Shown: positions 28,386 to 38,081 of the stretch, piece after piece | Position numbering within the stretch: position 1 is the stretch's first letter | Layout: each line of letters begins with the position of its first letter | Assembly (NCBI RefSeq): GCF_008923725.1 | Contig: NZ_WBPF01000013.1 | Location: 62,001-126,000, forward strand | Reading direction: 5' to 3' | DNA length: 64,000 nucleotides | Source of the DNA: Bacillus sp. CH140a_4T | GTDB lineage: Bacteria > Bacillota > Bacilli > Bacillales > Bacillaceae_G | Made by a program: the position numbers and the translations under genes | The notes under the pieces: model-generated | Told to the model about the DNA's origin: nothing | The model's input: the letters and a program-made list of their open reading frames with translations, nothing else | Database searches by the model: none

Positions 28386-29910
28386 TTGTACCCACCTGCT
28401 CCTTCTTTGTTCCTCCAGCCATTAACAATCCAAGCTGTTGTTCATTCGTTTCTTTCGCATCAACAATTGCTACGATTTTCCCTTCATAAATAACAGCAAT
28501 TCGGTCACTAACATTTAAGATTTCATCTAACTCTAGAGATAAAAGTAATACACCTTTTCCTTTATCCCTTTGCTCTATTAATCTCTTATGAATAAATTCA
28601 ATTGCTCCTACATCTAAACCACGTGTTGGCTGTGCCGCGATTAATAAATCTGGATCACGGTCTACTTCACGTGCAATAATTGCCTTTTGTTGATTTCCCC
28701 CAGATAAAGCACGTGCTAACGTTTGCTCACTAGGTGTACGTACATCAAACTGTTCAATAAGTGCCTTTGCTTTTTCTGTAATTTTACTAAAATTTAAAAT
28801 CCCTTTCTTTGAAAACGGATTTTTATAGTACGTTTGCAGAACTATATTATCTCTAACAGAAAAATCAAGAACGAGGCCGTGTTTATGACGATCTTCTGGA
28901 ATATGACCAATTCCTTCTTCTGTTATCCTTCTAACAGGCCAATTTGTTATTTCTTTTCCTTTAATTGCAATAGAACCTGACTCAACTTTTCGTAAACCAG
29001 TAATTGCTTCTATCAATTCACTTTGTCCGTTTCCATCAATCCCTGCAATTCCAACAATTTCCCCCGCACGAACAGTTAAGTCAAGGCCTTTTACAGCAGG
29101 TAGTTGACGTGCATCGTGAACAACAAGGTTTGCAATTGAAAGTACCTCTTCTTTTGGCTTCGCGTCTATTTTTTCTGTTTTAAAATTCACTTGACGTCCG
29201 ACCATTAATTCTGCAAGTTTATTTTCATCCGTATTTGCAACGTCAACCGTTCCAATCCCTTTTCCTTTACGAATAATCGTACAACGATCGCAAACTTCCA
29301 TAATTTCTTTCAACTTATGTGTAATAAGAACAATAGATTTCCCTTCTTGTACAAGCTTTTTCATAATTTGAATGAGCTCATGAATTTCTTGCGGTGTTAA
29401 CACAGCTGTCGGTTCATCAAATATTAAAATTTCTGCCCCTCGGTAAAGTGTTTTTAAAATCTCAACACGCTGCTGCATACCAACTGAAATATCCTGTATT
29501 TTCGCATATGGATCTACAGCTAATCCGTATTGTTCAGACAGTTTTTGAATTTCTTTAGCAGCTTCCTCAACAGCAATTTTCCCTTTTTTCTTCGGTTCAT
29601 TTCCGAGAATAATATTCTCCGTAACTGTAAAATTATGAACAAGCATAAAGTGCTGATGAACCATTCCAATACCAAGGTCATTTGCCACATTCGGATTGGT
29701 AATGTTTACAGACTTTCCTTTAATTTTAATTTCACCTTGTTCTGGTTGATACAAACCAAATAGTACATTCATCAATGTGGATTTCCCTGCACCATTTTCT
29801 CCAAGTAAAGCATGTATTTCTCCTTGCTTTACTTGCAGCGTAATATCATCATTCGCTACAATGCCTGGGAATACTTTCGTAATGTTATTCATCTCAATTA
29901 CGTATTCCAT
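28378..29910 (-). CDS. nupO: nucleoside ABC transporter ATPase (NupO-like)
   Basis: This ATPase carries two fused ABC cassettes. The first has Walker A GENGAGKST near residue 36 and Walker B ILIFDEPTAVL. The second has a divergent loop GIDGNGQSE near 285, a normal feature of this sugar/nucleoside importer class, and signature LSGGNQQK. I chose ATG 29910 with AAAGGAGG upstream, giving 510 residues and removing nine upstream codons. It is separated from nupN by a 90-nt gap with a hairpin. Confidence 0.93.
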   Translation of the reverse strand: MEYVIEMNNITKVFPGIVANDDITLQVKQGEIHALLGENGAGKSTLMNVLFGLYQPEQGEIKIKGKSVNITNPNVANDLGIGMVHQHFMLVHNFTVTENIILGNEPKKKGKIAVEEAAKEIQKLSEQYGLAVDPYAKIQDISVGMQQRVEILKTLYRGAEILIFDEPTAVLTPQEIHELIQIMKKLVQEGKSIVLITHKLKEIMEVCDRCTIIRKGKGIGTVDVANTDENKLAELMVGRQVNFKTEKIDAKPKEEVLSIANLVVHDARQLPAVKGLDLTVRAGEIVGIAGIDGNGQSELIEAITGLRKVESGSIAIKGKEITNWPVRRITEEGIGHIPEDRHKHGLVLDFSVRDNIVLQTYYKNPFSKKGILNFSKITEKAKALIEQFDVRTPSEQTLARALSGGNQQKAIIAREVDRDPDLLIAAQPTRGLDVGAIEFIHKRLIEQRDKGKGVLLLSLELDEILNVSDRIAVIYEGKIVAIVDAKETNEQQLGLLMAGGTKKEQVGTNG

Positions 29911-29988
29911 TGTGTTCCTCCTTTTAACAGGGAACATTCCCCTATTACACTATTAACTTATTAAGCAATTTGGAAGTTTTATACATAC

Positions 29989-30015
29989 AAAGGTTAGTTC
30001 TATGAACTAACCTTT
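29989..30015 (-). terminator. intercistronic hairpin between nupN and nupO
   Basis: A perfect 12-bp stem (AAAGGTTAGTTC and complement) has a 3-nt loop but only a short T-run. It probably acts as a partial terminator or 3' stabiliser, letting the binding protein be made in excess over the membrane complex. Confidence 0.65.
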
Positions 30016-30028
30016 GCTATTTCTCTAT

Positions 30029-31105
30029 TTATTTTTTTAGAGAAGCTTCATATTCTTTATACTCTTTATCTGTAGCTGGTACTTTAATTTCACCATCTGT
30101 AATTTTCTTTTCAAACTCTTCTACTTTTGTTAAAATTTCAGGGTTAACTTTTTTCACGTTGTCAGTTGTTGTTGCAATACCAACACCGTCATCTTTTAAG
30201 CCAAACGCTTCTACTTTACCGCCTTTTAATTTACCATCTTTCGCTTCTTGTGCTACTTTTTCAACAGCGATATCTACACGTTTTACCATTGAAGTTAATG
30301 TTACGTTTTCAGGCATACCTTCTTGGTTTTGGTCACGGTCAACACCGATTACCCAAACATTTTCACCTTTTTTCTTACGGTTTTTCGCTTCAGTGAACAC
30401 ACCGTTACCTGTACCACCAGCAGCATGATAAATTACATCTACACCTTGACCATACATTGCTGATGCAAGAACTGTACCTTTTTCAGGTTTATCAAATGCT
30501 TCCGCATATTCAGATACGATTTCAATGTTTGGATTTACTGCCTTTGCACCAGCTTTAAATCCATTTTCGAATTTACTAATTAAATCACTCTTCATTCCAC
30601 CAACAAATCCTACTTTATTCGATTTTGTTGACATAGCCGCTACCGCACCTACCAGGAATGATCCTTCATGATCTTTAAATGTAATACTTGTTACGTTCGG
30701 TGCTTCTACAACAGTATCAACGATTGCGAATTGTTGTTTTGGAGATTCTTTTGCAACTTCTTTAATTGCACCTTCTAATTTATAACCGATTCCGAAAGAT
30801 AAATCATACTTATCTTTTGAAAATTTCTTTAAGTTCGGAATATAATCTGCTTCTTTTTCAGACTGTAGGTAACGATAATTTGTTTTTTCCTTTAATCCAT
30901 TATCTTTACCAAACTTTTTCAAACCTTCCCAAGAAGATTGGTTGAATGATTTATCATCAACGCCCCCAACATCCGTTACCATACCAACTTTGAATTCTTT
31001 ATCTTCTTTCTTGTCACTGCTCGCCTTATCCGAGTTACCACATGCACCTAAAACCGTGCTTGCTGCTAATGTTAATGATAATAAAAGACCTGTTTTTTTC
31101 TTCAT
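30029..31105 (-). CDS. nupN: BMP-family nucleoside-binding lipoprotein (NupN-like)
   Basis: This is the extracytoplasmic solute-binding protein of the importer. The signal peptide ends in a lipobox LGAC at residues about 19-22, so Cys22 is lipid-anchored outside the membrane. The Bmp domain follows (MVTDVGGVDDKSFNQSSWEG near 42-61, GVDRDQ near 250). The 358-residue length is normal. B. subtilis NupN binds guanosine. It is preceded by gntR with a 92-nt gap and followed by a hairpin and nupO. Confidence 0.94.
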   Translation of the reverse strand: MKKKTGLLLSLTLAASTVLGACGNSDKASSDKKEDKEFKVGMVTDVGGVDDKSFNQSSWEGLKKFGKDNGLKEKTNYRYLQSEKEADYIPNLKKFSKDKYDLSFGIGYKLEGAIKEVAKESPKQQFAIVDTVVEAPNVTSITFKDHEGSFLVGAVAAMSTKSNKVGFVGGMKSDLISKFENGFKAGAKAVNPNIEIVSEYAEAFDKPEKGTVLASAMYGQGVDVIYHAAGGTGNGVFTEAKNRKKKGENVWVIGVDRDQNQEGMPENVTLTSMVKRVDIAVEKVAQEAKDGKLKGGKVEAFGLKDDGVGIATTTDNVKKVNPEILTKVEEFEKKITDGEIKVPATDKEYKEYEASLKK

Positions 31106-31197
31106 ACTAGAAACCCCTCCTGAAATTATATATATATCTTTATTCTTACGCTGCTGTCCCTAACTTCTTGCTGTCACCTCCCTAAAATGGAACTTAC

Positions 31198-31923
31198 CTA
31201 CATACGTTTTCTTAATACGTGGAAGCTAAACTTATCAGCTCTAAAGTAATTGAGAGAATATAAGATTGGCTCATCATTTTGATCATAGTGCATTTGTTTT
31301 AAAACTAGCAGTGCCGTTTCCGGTTCACATTCTAAAATCGGTGAGACTTTTGGATGATAGCCAATTGGCTCAATGTGAGCAACTGCGTATGTGATACGTT
31401 TGTGCGTATTGTTATGTATCACTGTAAGCAATGATTCTTCGTTGTATCCCGATAAATCTGGCAAGATTTCTTTTGCAAGTTTATCGATACAATATACAAC
31501 AGGTTCCCCATCTGCTGTACGCACACGCTCAATCATTACGGCATTAAAACCATCTTCACTATTAAACTTCTCTTTTTCTTCTTCTGTTAAACTTGTTGTA
31601 GATGATGATAAAAAGATAGTTCCTGGTGTTTTCCCCACACTAGAAATCATATCTGTAATACTAGAAAGTTGTTCAATCCCAGAAGAAAATAACGGCTTAG
31701 CATTTACAAATGTCCCTACACCATGTCTACGAATGACAACATTTTCTTCTTCTAAAATACGCAGCGCTTCCCTTAAAGTCGCCCTACTTACACCAAGTTC
31801 TTTCGCTAAATCAAACTCTGATGGTAACTTCTGTCTTTCTTTGTAAGCTCCATCTTTAATTTTTTCTTTAATGTGATCAATCACCCGTAAATATAAGTGA
31901 CGACTATCGGATTTTACTGACAT
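31198..31923 (-). CDS. ymfC: GntR/HutC-family transcriptional regulator (YmfC)
   Basis: An N-terminal winged helix-turn-helix (about 10-75, [18 protein letters not shown]) is followed by a UTRA effector-binding domain. I chose ATG 31923 ([11 protein letters not shown]), with GGGGGAG upstream, giving 241 residues; the earlier in-frame ATG overlaps that site. It lies downstream of a guanine riboswitch and upstream of nupN, in the same direction, so it is probably the first gene of the riboswitch-controlled operon and may adjust it further. B. subtilis has ymfC next to spoIIIE but, as far as I recall, without nup genes beside it. Confidence 0.9.
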   Translation of the reverse strand: MSVKSDSRHLYLRVIDHIKEKIKDGAYKERQKLPSEFDLAKELGVSRATLREALRILEEENVVIRRHGVGTFVNAKPLFSSGIEQLSSITDMISSVGKTPGTIFLSSSTTSLTEEEKEKFNSEDGFNAVMIERVRTADGEPVVYCIDKLAKEILPDLSGYNEESLLTVIHNNTHKRITYAVAHIEPIGYHPKVSPILECEPETALLVLKQMHYDQNDEPILYSLNYFRADKFSFHVLRKRM

Positions 31924-32083
31924 AAGACTCCCCCGCATTTCAATTATTCGACCTCTGATGTAAGACTTCTTTTCTCTTTTTTCAACTTACAACATAATAA
32001 AATTACTAAATACTAAAAATAAGCATAATTGTCGAATAAATATTAATAATTTTTTAAGATGAAATTTTCACTCTTTACTGCAT

Positions 32084-32239
32084 AAAAAAAACTTTGCACC
32101 ATAAACATTCCTCATTTCGAGAAAAAGTTCGGCACAAAGATCTCTTACATCCTTTGTTACACACTTTTCCCCTCATAGTCCAGCAATTCATGGTTGCCGG
32201 GTAGAAACTTATGGACCTTATCTCCAAGATTATATGAGG
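32084..32239 (-). promoter_or_regulatory. guanine riboswitch (purine aptamer) with intrinsic terminator
   Basis: The aptamer is 32171-32239 on the minus strand. P1 is CCTCATA paired with TATGAGG, followed by the hallmark TATAATC, GTTTCTACC between the two arms, and loop-loop partners in the P2 and P3 hairpins. The ligand-specificity position reads GACTATG (C, not T), which selects guanine over adenine. Downstream, CTTTGTGCC and GGTGCAAAG form a 9-bp terminator (two G-U) ending in eight T's (32084-32139). ACAAAGGAT and ATCTTTGT can form a competing antiterminator. Guanine should therefore shut off the gntR-nupNOPQ transcript. Confidence 0.93.
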
Positions 32240-32259
32240 CAGTGATTCTTTTCGAAGTA

Positions 32260-32288
32260 ATCTTACCACTTGCTCCCATACGTGTCAA
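32260..32288 (-). promoter_or_regulatory. σA promoter driving the riboswitch transcript
   Basis: TTGACA, 17 nt, TAAGAT on the minus strand, about 20 nt upstream of the aptamer, so the aptamer starts close to the 5' end of the RNA. Confidence 0.75.
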
Positions 32289-32425
32289 CAAAATTTAACA
32301 TTTTTCTACATTAAATATCGAACATTCATTAAAAACGTAATCAAAGTATTCGTATTCTAAAGAATCGCTTTAAATGTAAGCCCTTTCTTTATCGCTGAAT
32401 ATAGTATATAACAAAACTAGCATAT

Positions 32426-32461
32426 AAAAAAGCCTAATTGTAAAAACAATTAGGCTTTTTT
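32426..32461 (-). terminator. terminator after spoIIIE
   Basis: A perfect 14-bp stem (AAAAAGCCTAATTG and complement) with a 6-nt loop and T-run lies at the spoIIIE stop. Confidence 0.88.
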
Positions 32462-34845
32462 TATGAACTTTTTTCTTGTACATCATTAATGAGCACTTCT
32501 CGTGGTTTACTACCTTCATACGGACCTACTACACCATTCATTTCCATTGCATCAATTAAACGGGCAGCTCGCGTATAACCTACTCTAAACCTACGTTGCA
32601 ACATAGAAACAGATGCTGTTTGCATTTCCACTACGAGCTGAACTGCTTCATCATATAATTCATCTTCTACTTCCTGCTTCGTATCAGGAACATCTTGTGG
32701 AATCATATCTTCTTGATATTGCGCTTTTTGCTGACCAATAACATACTCTACAACTCTCTCAACTTCATCATCGGATAAAAATGCACCTTGTACACGTACA
32801 GGCTTCGATGCACCAATTGGTATAAACAGCATATCTCCACGACCTAGTAGTTTCTCTGCACCACCGCCATCAAGAATTGTACGAGAATCTGTTTGAGAAG
32901 ATACAGCGAATGCAATACGTGATGGAATATTCGCTTTAATAACCCCCGTAATGACATCAACGGATGGACGCTGCGTTGCGATAATTAAATGAATACCAGC
33001 CGCACGAGCCATTTGTGCCAGACGCATAATCGCATCCTCTACATCCGATGAAGCGACCATCATTAAATCTGCTAACTCGTCCACAATTACGACAATATAA
33101 GGTAATTCCGGTTGTTTCGCTTCTGATTGACTATTATGCTCTTTTATATAGTCATTATATCCTTCAATATTTCGCGTGCCACTATGAGCAAACAACTCAT
33201 AACGGCGTTCCATTTCACTCACAACTTTTTTCAATGCTTGTGATGCCTTTTTCGGATCGGTTACAACTGGTGTTAATAAATGAGGCACACCGTTATATAC
33301 ATTTAATTCTACCATTTTCGGATCGATCATCATTAATTTTACTTCATGTGGCTTTGCACGCATTAAAATACTAACAATAATACCGTTAATACATACACTT
33401 TTTCCGCTACCCGTCGCACCGGCCACTAGTAAATGGGGCATTTTATTTAAACGGGCTAATACAGCTTCACCTGTAATATCTCGTCCAAGACCAATTAACA
33501 ACTTCTCTTCAGGGTGATTATTAGCTTTAGAATCAAGAACTTCTCTAAGCGTTACCATAGAGACTTCTGAGTTTGGAACTTCAATTCCTACAGCTGATTT
33601 CCCGGGAATAGGTGCTTCAATACGAATGTCTTTCGCAGCTAAAGCAAGTGCTAAATCATCACTTAAACTGACGATTTTGCTTACCTTTACTCCCATATCA
33701 GGATACACTTCATATTTTGTAACTGCAGGACCTCTATGTACTTTTGTTACTTTCGCTTTCACTCCAAAGCTTTGGAAAGTACGTTCTAATTTACGAGCAT
33801 TCTCATAAATTTCCGCATTTTCATTTGTAACTTGCTTATTCTTTGGAAATTTCAATATATCAAGTGCGGGAAGCTTGTAATCTTTATTTTCTACATTTGA
33901 AAATTGCATTGGCGGGGCACTTGTTTCCGCCTCTAAAGATTCTACAATCTTTTCTCCACGCTTTTTCTTAGATTCTTCAACAGGCGGAACCTCTTCAATA
34001 GACGGTGAAGTTATCAACTCTACTTCCTGTTCTTCGCTAATTCGTTTATTCTCTTCTTCATTTACAGGATAATTCTCAGTAAAGTTCGAAATAATTGGAG
34101 GATCAATTGATATTTCTTCCATCGGCTCAACAACTTCTTCTTGTTCCACAGCACGTTCGCGCCTCGTACTTCTTGTTGTTTTTTTCTTTTCTGTTTGTTC
34201 AGCCGTTCTTTTGGATCTCCAATCTTTATAATCCCCTTGCATTACTTCAAATTGACTTCTAAGGATTCTTCCTACAGGGGCAAGCACTTCCCCAATATGC
34301 TTATTTGTTATACAAAGTATGCCAAGAATCACTAAAATAATACCAATGATATAAGCTCCTACTTCGTCAAATAAGAAGTAACATGTCGCGAACATAAGCG
34401 CTCCAAACATACCACCACCTAAATGAACGCTATCTGGACCCTTTTTCATTTCAAGAAAGAAGTTATCTTTCGTACTCACAATAACAGACGTATTTTGCAC
34501 TGCTCCATCTTTCGTAAGAAGGTTAAATAATGTAATATGACTAAACATTAATATCGCCAATACTATTAAATAAAAACCGATTAACCGTTTATTTAAAAGG
34601 TTCGGCCATCCACGTTTGATAACGAACGAAACCGATAAAGCTATTACACCTAACACACCAATTATGTACCACTCACCAAAGAAGAAGCGAAAAAATAACA
34701 CAAACGATTTCCCTACAACGCCTAGCTGTAAAATCGTAATGATTGAAAGTGCAAAAAGAGTTAAACCGACGATTTCATAATACAAAGTTGGCTTTATCGT
34801 GCGTCTTGCTTTTGCCTTCGTCCCTCTTTGCTTTTGTTTTGCCAT
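32461..34845 (-). CDS. spoIIIE: DNA translocase SpoIIIE (FtsK/SpoIIIE family)
   Basis: SpoIIIE pumps the chromosome into the forespore through the sporulation septum. The N-terminal quarter has four membrane helices (residues about 20-170). A charged linker with many Glu (about 200-320) follows, then the motor with Walker [11 protein letters not shown] near 465 and DELADLMMV as Walker B. The C-terminal γ winged-helix domain (about 725-785, [17 protein letters not shown]) reads chromosome polarity sequences. At 794 residues it is close to B. subtilis SpoIIIE. Location next to tepA and ymfC supports SpoIIIE rather than SftA. Confidence 0.95.
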   Translation of the reverse strand: MAKQKQRGTKAKARRTIKPTLYYEIVGLTLFALSIITILQLGVVGKSFVLFFRFFFGEWYIIGVLGVIALSVSFVIKRGWPNLLNKRLIGFYLIVLAILMFSHITLFNLLTKDGAVQNTSVIVSTKDNFFLEMKKGPDSVHLGGGMFGALMFATCYFLFDEVGAYIIGIILVILGILCITNKHIGEVLAPVGRILRSQFEVMQGDYKDWRSKRTAEQTEKKKTTRSTRRERAVEQEEVVEPMEEISIDPPIISNFTENYPVNEEENKRISEEQEVELITSPSIEEVPPVEESKKKRGEKIVESLEAETSAPPMQFSNVENKDYKLPALDILKFPKNKQVTNENAEIYENARKLERTFQSFGVKAKVTKVHRGPAVTKYEVYPDMGVKVSKIVSLSDDLALALAAKDIRIEAPIPGKSAVGIEVPNSEVSMVTLREVLDSKANNHPEEKLLIGLGRDITGEAVLARLNKMPHLLVAGATGSGKSVCINGIIVSILMRAKPHEVKLMMIDPKMVELNVYNGVPHLLTPVVTDPKKASQALKKVVSEMERRYELFAHSGTRNIEGYNDYIKEHNSQSEAKQPELPYIVVIVDELADLMMVASSDVEDAIMRLAQMARAAGIHLIIATQRPSVDVITGVIKANIPSRIAFAVSSQTDSRTILDGGGAEKLLGRGDMLFIPIGASKPVRVQGAFLSDDEVERVVEYVIGQQKAQYQEDMIPQDVPDTKQEVEDELYDEAVQLVVEMQTASVSMLQRRFRVGYTRAARLIDAMEMNGVVGPYEGSKPREVLINDVQEKSS

Positions 34846-34978
34846 TTCTTCACCTCGTGTTCTACATGTAAGTAGGGCTTCTTAAAAAGCTCTACTTATA
34901 TGTCTGTTTTCTCTATTTTTTCAGGTCTTATCTCTTCTATTTTTACACTTCTTGTAAATTGTTAAATAAACAGAAGAA

Positions 34979-34999
34979 AGCAGCCCTATCATGGCTGCT
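34979..34999 (-). terminator. terminator after ylzJ
   Basis: AGCAGCC-N7-GGCTGCT followed by TTCTTCT on the minus strand, about 60 nt after ylzJ. The imperfect T-run suggests partial read-through into spoIIIE. Confidence 0.65.
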
Positions 35000-35055
35000 C
35001 AACCGTCTTGTTTTTTATATTATACCATAGCTTCTAAACAAAATCCTTCTTTTTG

Positions 35056-35259
35056 CTAAAAGGTTATTTTCTGGCCCGGCTCAAACTCTAAGTAGTGTAA
35101 CGGATCCGTACTTAACACACGTACAATCGAATAATACCCTTGTTCTTCTTCTGAAACCATTAATTCAACACCATTTATATTTACAACTTTTTGGCTTTCA
35201 CATTGCGAATAATCAGCTGGATATACAAGTTGCTCTGGCATAATTGTGTATAAAATCAT
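35056..35259 (-). CDS. ylzJ: YlzJ-like small protein
   Basis: A 67-residue protein of unknown function, conserved beside tepA in Bacillus. It starts [14 protein letters not shown] and ends with a Pro-Gly motif (FEPGQKITF). There is no membrane helix. Its ATG overlaps the tepA stop codon by 4 nt (ATGA), so it is translationally coupled to TepA and probably acts with it; that is inference from gene order only. Confidence 0.85.
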   Translation of the reverse strand: MILYTIMPEQLVYPADYSQCESQKVVNINGVELMVSEEEQGYYSIVRVLSTDPLHYLEFEPGQKITF

Positions 35260-36005
35260 TGTAACATTGTCCCTTCTGCACTATCATCCATGCGAGCATC
35301 TATTAATTCATTCAGTTTTCGAATCGCATTCCCAATACCACCGACATCATCTATAAGACCATATTTCACTGCATCGCCACCAATTACATTCGTCCCAATA
35401 TCTCGCGTCAAATTCCCTTTCGCAAACATAAGTTCTTTAAAACGATCTTCGGTTACTTTCGAATGTTTCGTCACAAATCGAATGACTCTTTCTTGCATTT
35501 TATCTAAATACTCAAATGTTTGCGGCACACCTATAACAAGACCTGTTAGACGAATGGGATGAATTGTCATCGTCGCAGTTTCCGCAATAAATGAATAATC
35601 CGTAGAGACGGCAATTGGTACACCGATAGAATGCCCTCCGCCCAGAACAAGAGATACTGTTGGTTTCGAAAGCGAAGCTACCATCTCAGAAATTGCTAAT
35701 CCTGCTTCAACGTCACCTCCGACCGTGTTTAATATTAAAAGCAAACCTTCAATTTTCGGATTTTGTTCTATCGCAACAATTTGCGGAATAATATGCTCAT
35801 ATTTTGTTGTTTTATTTTGCGGCGGCAACTGAACATGACCTTCTACCTGCCCAATGATTGTTAAACAATGAATACTCGATTCATTCATTTGTGGTACATT
35901 CGTTTGTCCTAGCTGTTGAATTTTTTCCACTATCGAAGCTTCTTTCCCAGTTTCTTTCGGCTCAGCCTCTTTCCCTTCATTTGTATAACGATCACGTTCT
36001 GTCAT
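35256..36005 (-). CDS. tepA: ClpP-like protease TepA
   Basis: TepA (YmfB) is a ClpP/crotonase-fold serine protease proposed to act in protein translocation, or degradation of signal-peptide fragments, in B. subtilis. The predicted nucleophile Ser is in GGGHSIGVP (about 135-143) and the following MTIHP supplies the His. The N-terminal 35 residues are charged and low complexity. The 249-residue length is normal. AAGGGG lies before the ATG. It lies 104 nt after rnjB, beyond a terminator. Confidence 0.9.
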   Translation of the reverse strand: MTERDRYTNEGKEAEPKETGKEASIVEKIQQLGQTNVPQMNESSIHCLTIIGQVEGHVQLPPQNKTTKYEHIIPQIVAIEQNPKIEGLLLILNTVGGDVEAGLAISEMVASLSKPTVSLVLGGGHSIGVPIAVSTDYSFIAETATMTIHPIRLTGLVIGVPQTFEYLDKMQERVIRFVTKHSKVTEDRFKELMFAKGNLTRDIGTNVIGGDAVKYGLIDDVGGIGNAIRKLNELIDARMDDSAEGTMLQ

Positions 36006-36080
36006 ATCGCATCCCCTTTCACTCGTATATCACTATTATTTCTTAAGTTATAAATTTCATTCGATAGAGTTTAAAAAGAA

Positions 36081-36111
36081 AAAAAGATCACCCGTAAAGG
36101 TGATCTTTTTT
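36081..36111 (-). terminator. terminator after rnjB
   Basis: AAAAAGATCACC and GGTGATCTTTTTT form a 12-bp stem with a 6-nt loop at the rnjB stop codon. Confidence 0.88.
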
Positions 36112-37780
36112 AAACTTCCATAATAATCGGTAAAATCATAGGTTTTCTCTTTGTCTCTTCGTACAAGAACTGTCCTAATAATTCACGAATATTTTGTTTT
36201 AACATAGACCATTCAATTGAATATTCTTTAATTGATTGCTCAACAATCATACGTACAATCTCTGTAGAGCGGTCAATTAATGCTTCTGATTCACGTACAT
36301 ACACAAAACCACGTGAAATGATTTCTGGACCAGAAACAATTTTCTTTTCATCCTTACCAAGTGTTACAACAACTACTAATATTCCATCTTGAGATAACAT
36401 TTTTCTATCTCGAAGAACGATATTACCAACGTCACCTACACCTAATCCATCAATTAATACATTGCCCGCTTGCACTTTACCAACTAAGTTCGCTTCATCT
36501 TCACCAAAACCAATTACATCGCCTTTTTCTACGATAAAGATATTTTCTCTTGCAATACCTACATCTTCAGCTAAGTATGCATGTGCTTTTTGCATACGGA
36601 ACTCACCATGTACGGGTACAAAATATTTCGGTTTCATTAAATTTAACATTAATTTTAATTCTTCTTGGCTACCGTGACCTGAAACGTGAACTTTTCTTTC
36701 ACCGTAATAAACAACTTCAGCTCCCGCTCTAAATAACAAGTCGATAATTTTTGATACAGATATTTCATTACCCGGAATTGGAGAAGCCGCAATAATAACC
36801 GTATCACCTTTACGAATTGAAATTTGTTTATGAGCTTGCTTCGCCATTCTAGAAAGGGCCGCCATCGGTTCACCTTGGCTACCTGTCGTTAAAATAGCTA
36901 CCTTTTTCTCTGGGAAATTGTCTACTTCTTGTAGTGAAATAACCATACCTTCTGGAACATCTAAATAACCAAGACGTCTTGCGATATCTACTACTTTCAC
37001 CATACTACGTCCTACAACCGCTACTTTTCGTCCTGTTTCAGCAGCTGCATCAAATACTTGTTGAATACGATGTACATTCGATGCAAATGAAGCAACGATA
37101 ATACGTCCTTCTGCGCCGTAGAACACTTTAGAAATTTCTACACCAACTTCTTTTTCAGAACCTGTATAGCCTGGACGCTCAGCATTTGTACTATCAGATA
37201 ATAAGCATAGTACGCCTTCATTTCCGATTTGAGCCATTTTCCCAAGATCTGCTCCACTATTTCCAATTGGAGTTTGATCGAATTTAAAGTCTCCTGTATA
37301 TACAATCGCACCTTTTGATGTATGGAAACAAACACCAACAGAATCTGGAATACTATGTGTCGTTCCAAAGAATGACACCGTTGTAGTATTAAACTCTACT
37401 GTTGAATTTGAATCGATTGTTTTTAAGTCTACACGGCCTAACATACCCGCTTCGCCAAGTTTTTCTTGTATAAGTCCTACTGTTAATTTCGTTGCATACA
37501 CTGGAATAGATAATTTACGAAGTACGTAAACAATACCACCAATATGATCTTCATGACCGTGAGTAATAAATAAACCTTTTACTCGCTCTTGGTTTTCCAC
37601 TAAATATGTAATATCAGGAATAACGATATCAATTCCAAACATTTCATCTCCTGGGAACATTAACCCTGCATCTACAATAAAGATTTCAGAATCAATTTCA
37701 ACACAGTACATGTTTTTCCCGATTTCACCTACTCCACCAAGAGCAAATACTTTAACAGACTCATTCTCTTTTCTCTTCAT
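36110..37780 (-). CDS. rnjB: ribonuclease J2
   Basis: RNase J2 is the less active partner of RNase J1 in the 5'-3' exonuclease and endonuclease complex. The metallo-β-lactamase motif THGHEDHIGG is near residues 75-84, and the β-CASP region and a C-terminal domain follow. At 556 residues it has the family length. By position (next to tepA, as B. subtilis ymfA/rnjB) it is J2 rather than J1. The ATG has only a weak Shine-Dalgarno (AGG at 7 nt); a better one, GAGAGGTG, lies about 157 nt upstream beyond a long inverted repeat (see 37788-37944). Confidence 0.93.
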   Translation of the reverse strand: MKRKENESVKVFALGGVGEIGKNMYCVEIDSEIFIVDAGLMFPGDEMFGIDIVIPDITYLVENQERVKGLFITHGHEDHIGGIVYVLRKLSIPVYATKLTVGLIQEKLGEAGMLGRVDLKTIDSNSTVEFNTTTVSFFGTTHSIPDSVGVCFHTSKGAIVYTGDFKFDQTPIGNSGADLGKMAQIGNEGVLCLLSDSTNAERPGYTGSEKEVGVEISKVFYGAEGRIIVASFASNVHRIQQVFDAAAETGRKVAVVGRSMVKVVDIARRLGYLDVPEGMVISLQEVDNFPEKKVAILTTGSQGEPMAALSRMAKQAHKQISIRKGDTVIIAASPIPGNEISVSKIIDLLFRAGAEVVYYGERKVHVSGHGSQEELKLMLNLMKPKYFVPVHGEFRMQKAHAYLAEDVGIARENIFIVEKGDVIGFGEDEANLVGKVQAGNVLIDGLGVGDVGNIVLRDRKMLSQDGILVVVVTLGKDEKKIVSGPEIISRGFVYVRESEALIDRSTEIVRMIVEQSIKEYSIEWSMLKQNIRELLGQFLYEETKRKPMILPIIMEV

Positions 37781-37787
37781 GTTGTTG

Positions 37788-37944
37788 CCTGGTTTAAAAA
37801 TCTTTCAAACACTGATTTCACTAAAATTGCAGAGACACCAGGGGAAACTCTACAACCACCATATATTCACCGTCCAAGACGAATGTCCTTACCGTTATGC
37901 GATATCATGTCCTTGTTTATTTTTTAAACCAGGTTTCACCTCTC
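37788..37944 (-). promoter_or_regulatory. structured rnjB leader with 13-bp inverted repeat and displaced Shine-Dalgarno
   Basis: On the minus strand CCTGGTTTAAAAA (37933-37921) is the exact complement of TTTTTAAACCAGG (37800-37788), with 120 nt between. An inner AAACA/TGTTT pairing (37914-37918 with 37807-37811) can extend the helix after a small internal loop. The 3' arm ends 7 nt before the rnjB ATG and includes its only nearby SD-like AGG. A much better SD, GAGAGGTG (37937-37944), lies just outside the 5' arm with no start codon at usable linear distance. Folding the helix would bring it to about 10 nt from the ATG. Confidence 0.65.
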
Positions 37945-38051
37945 TTTCATTATATAAATCAAATATCTTATTCGATATGATATGAAAATGTAATCAAATT
38001 ATAATTTTTACCAATTTTGCTAAGCATACCCGTACTAAGCTACTTAGCCAT

Positions 38052-38081
38052 ATTATACCTGATACAAGAAATAGAACACAA
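38052..38081 (-). promoter_or_regulatory. possible rnjB promoter
   Basis: TTGTGT, 18 nt, TATAAT on the minus strand, about 270 nt upstream of rnjB. The -10 is perfect and the -35 is poor. Confidence 0.35.

Larger units (their letters stand above)
31924..32460. other. leader region of the gntR-nup operon
   Basis: This gap of about 540 nt contains a σA promoter, a guanine riboswitch with its terminator, about 140 nt of AT-rich untranslated leader before gntR, and the spoIIIE terminator at the far end. The 64-codon minus-strand frame inside the riboswitch is not a gene. Confidence 0.8.

Noticed and set aside
32075-32269. 64-codon minus-strand open frame over the riboswitch
   Set aside because: It coincides with the aptamer and terminator, has no ribosome binding site and no protein-like sequence.
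32300-32360. CGAAC and TTCG motifs resembling a pair of PurR boxes upstream of the riboswitch promoter
   Set aside because: The second half is degenerate and the two are about 26 nt apart, while PurR box pairs have their CGAA cores 16-17 nt apart.
37788-37933. T-box or other known riboswitch class in the rnjB leader
   Set aside because: I found no conserved core of any riboswitch class I know in either orientation; it is kept as an unclassified structured element instead.
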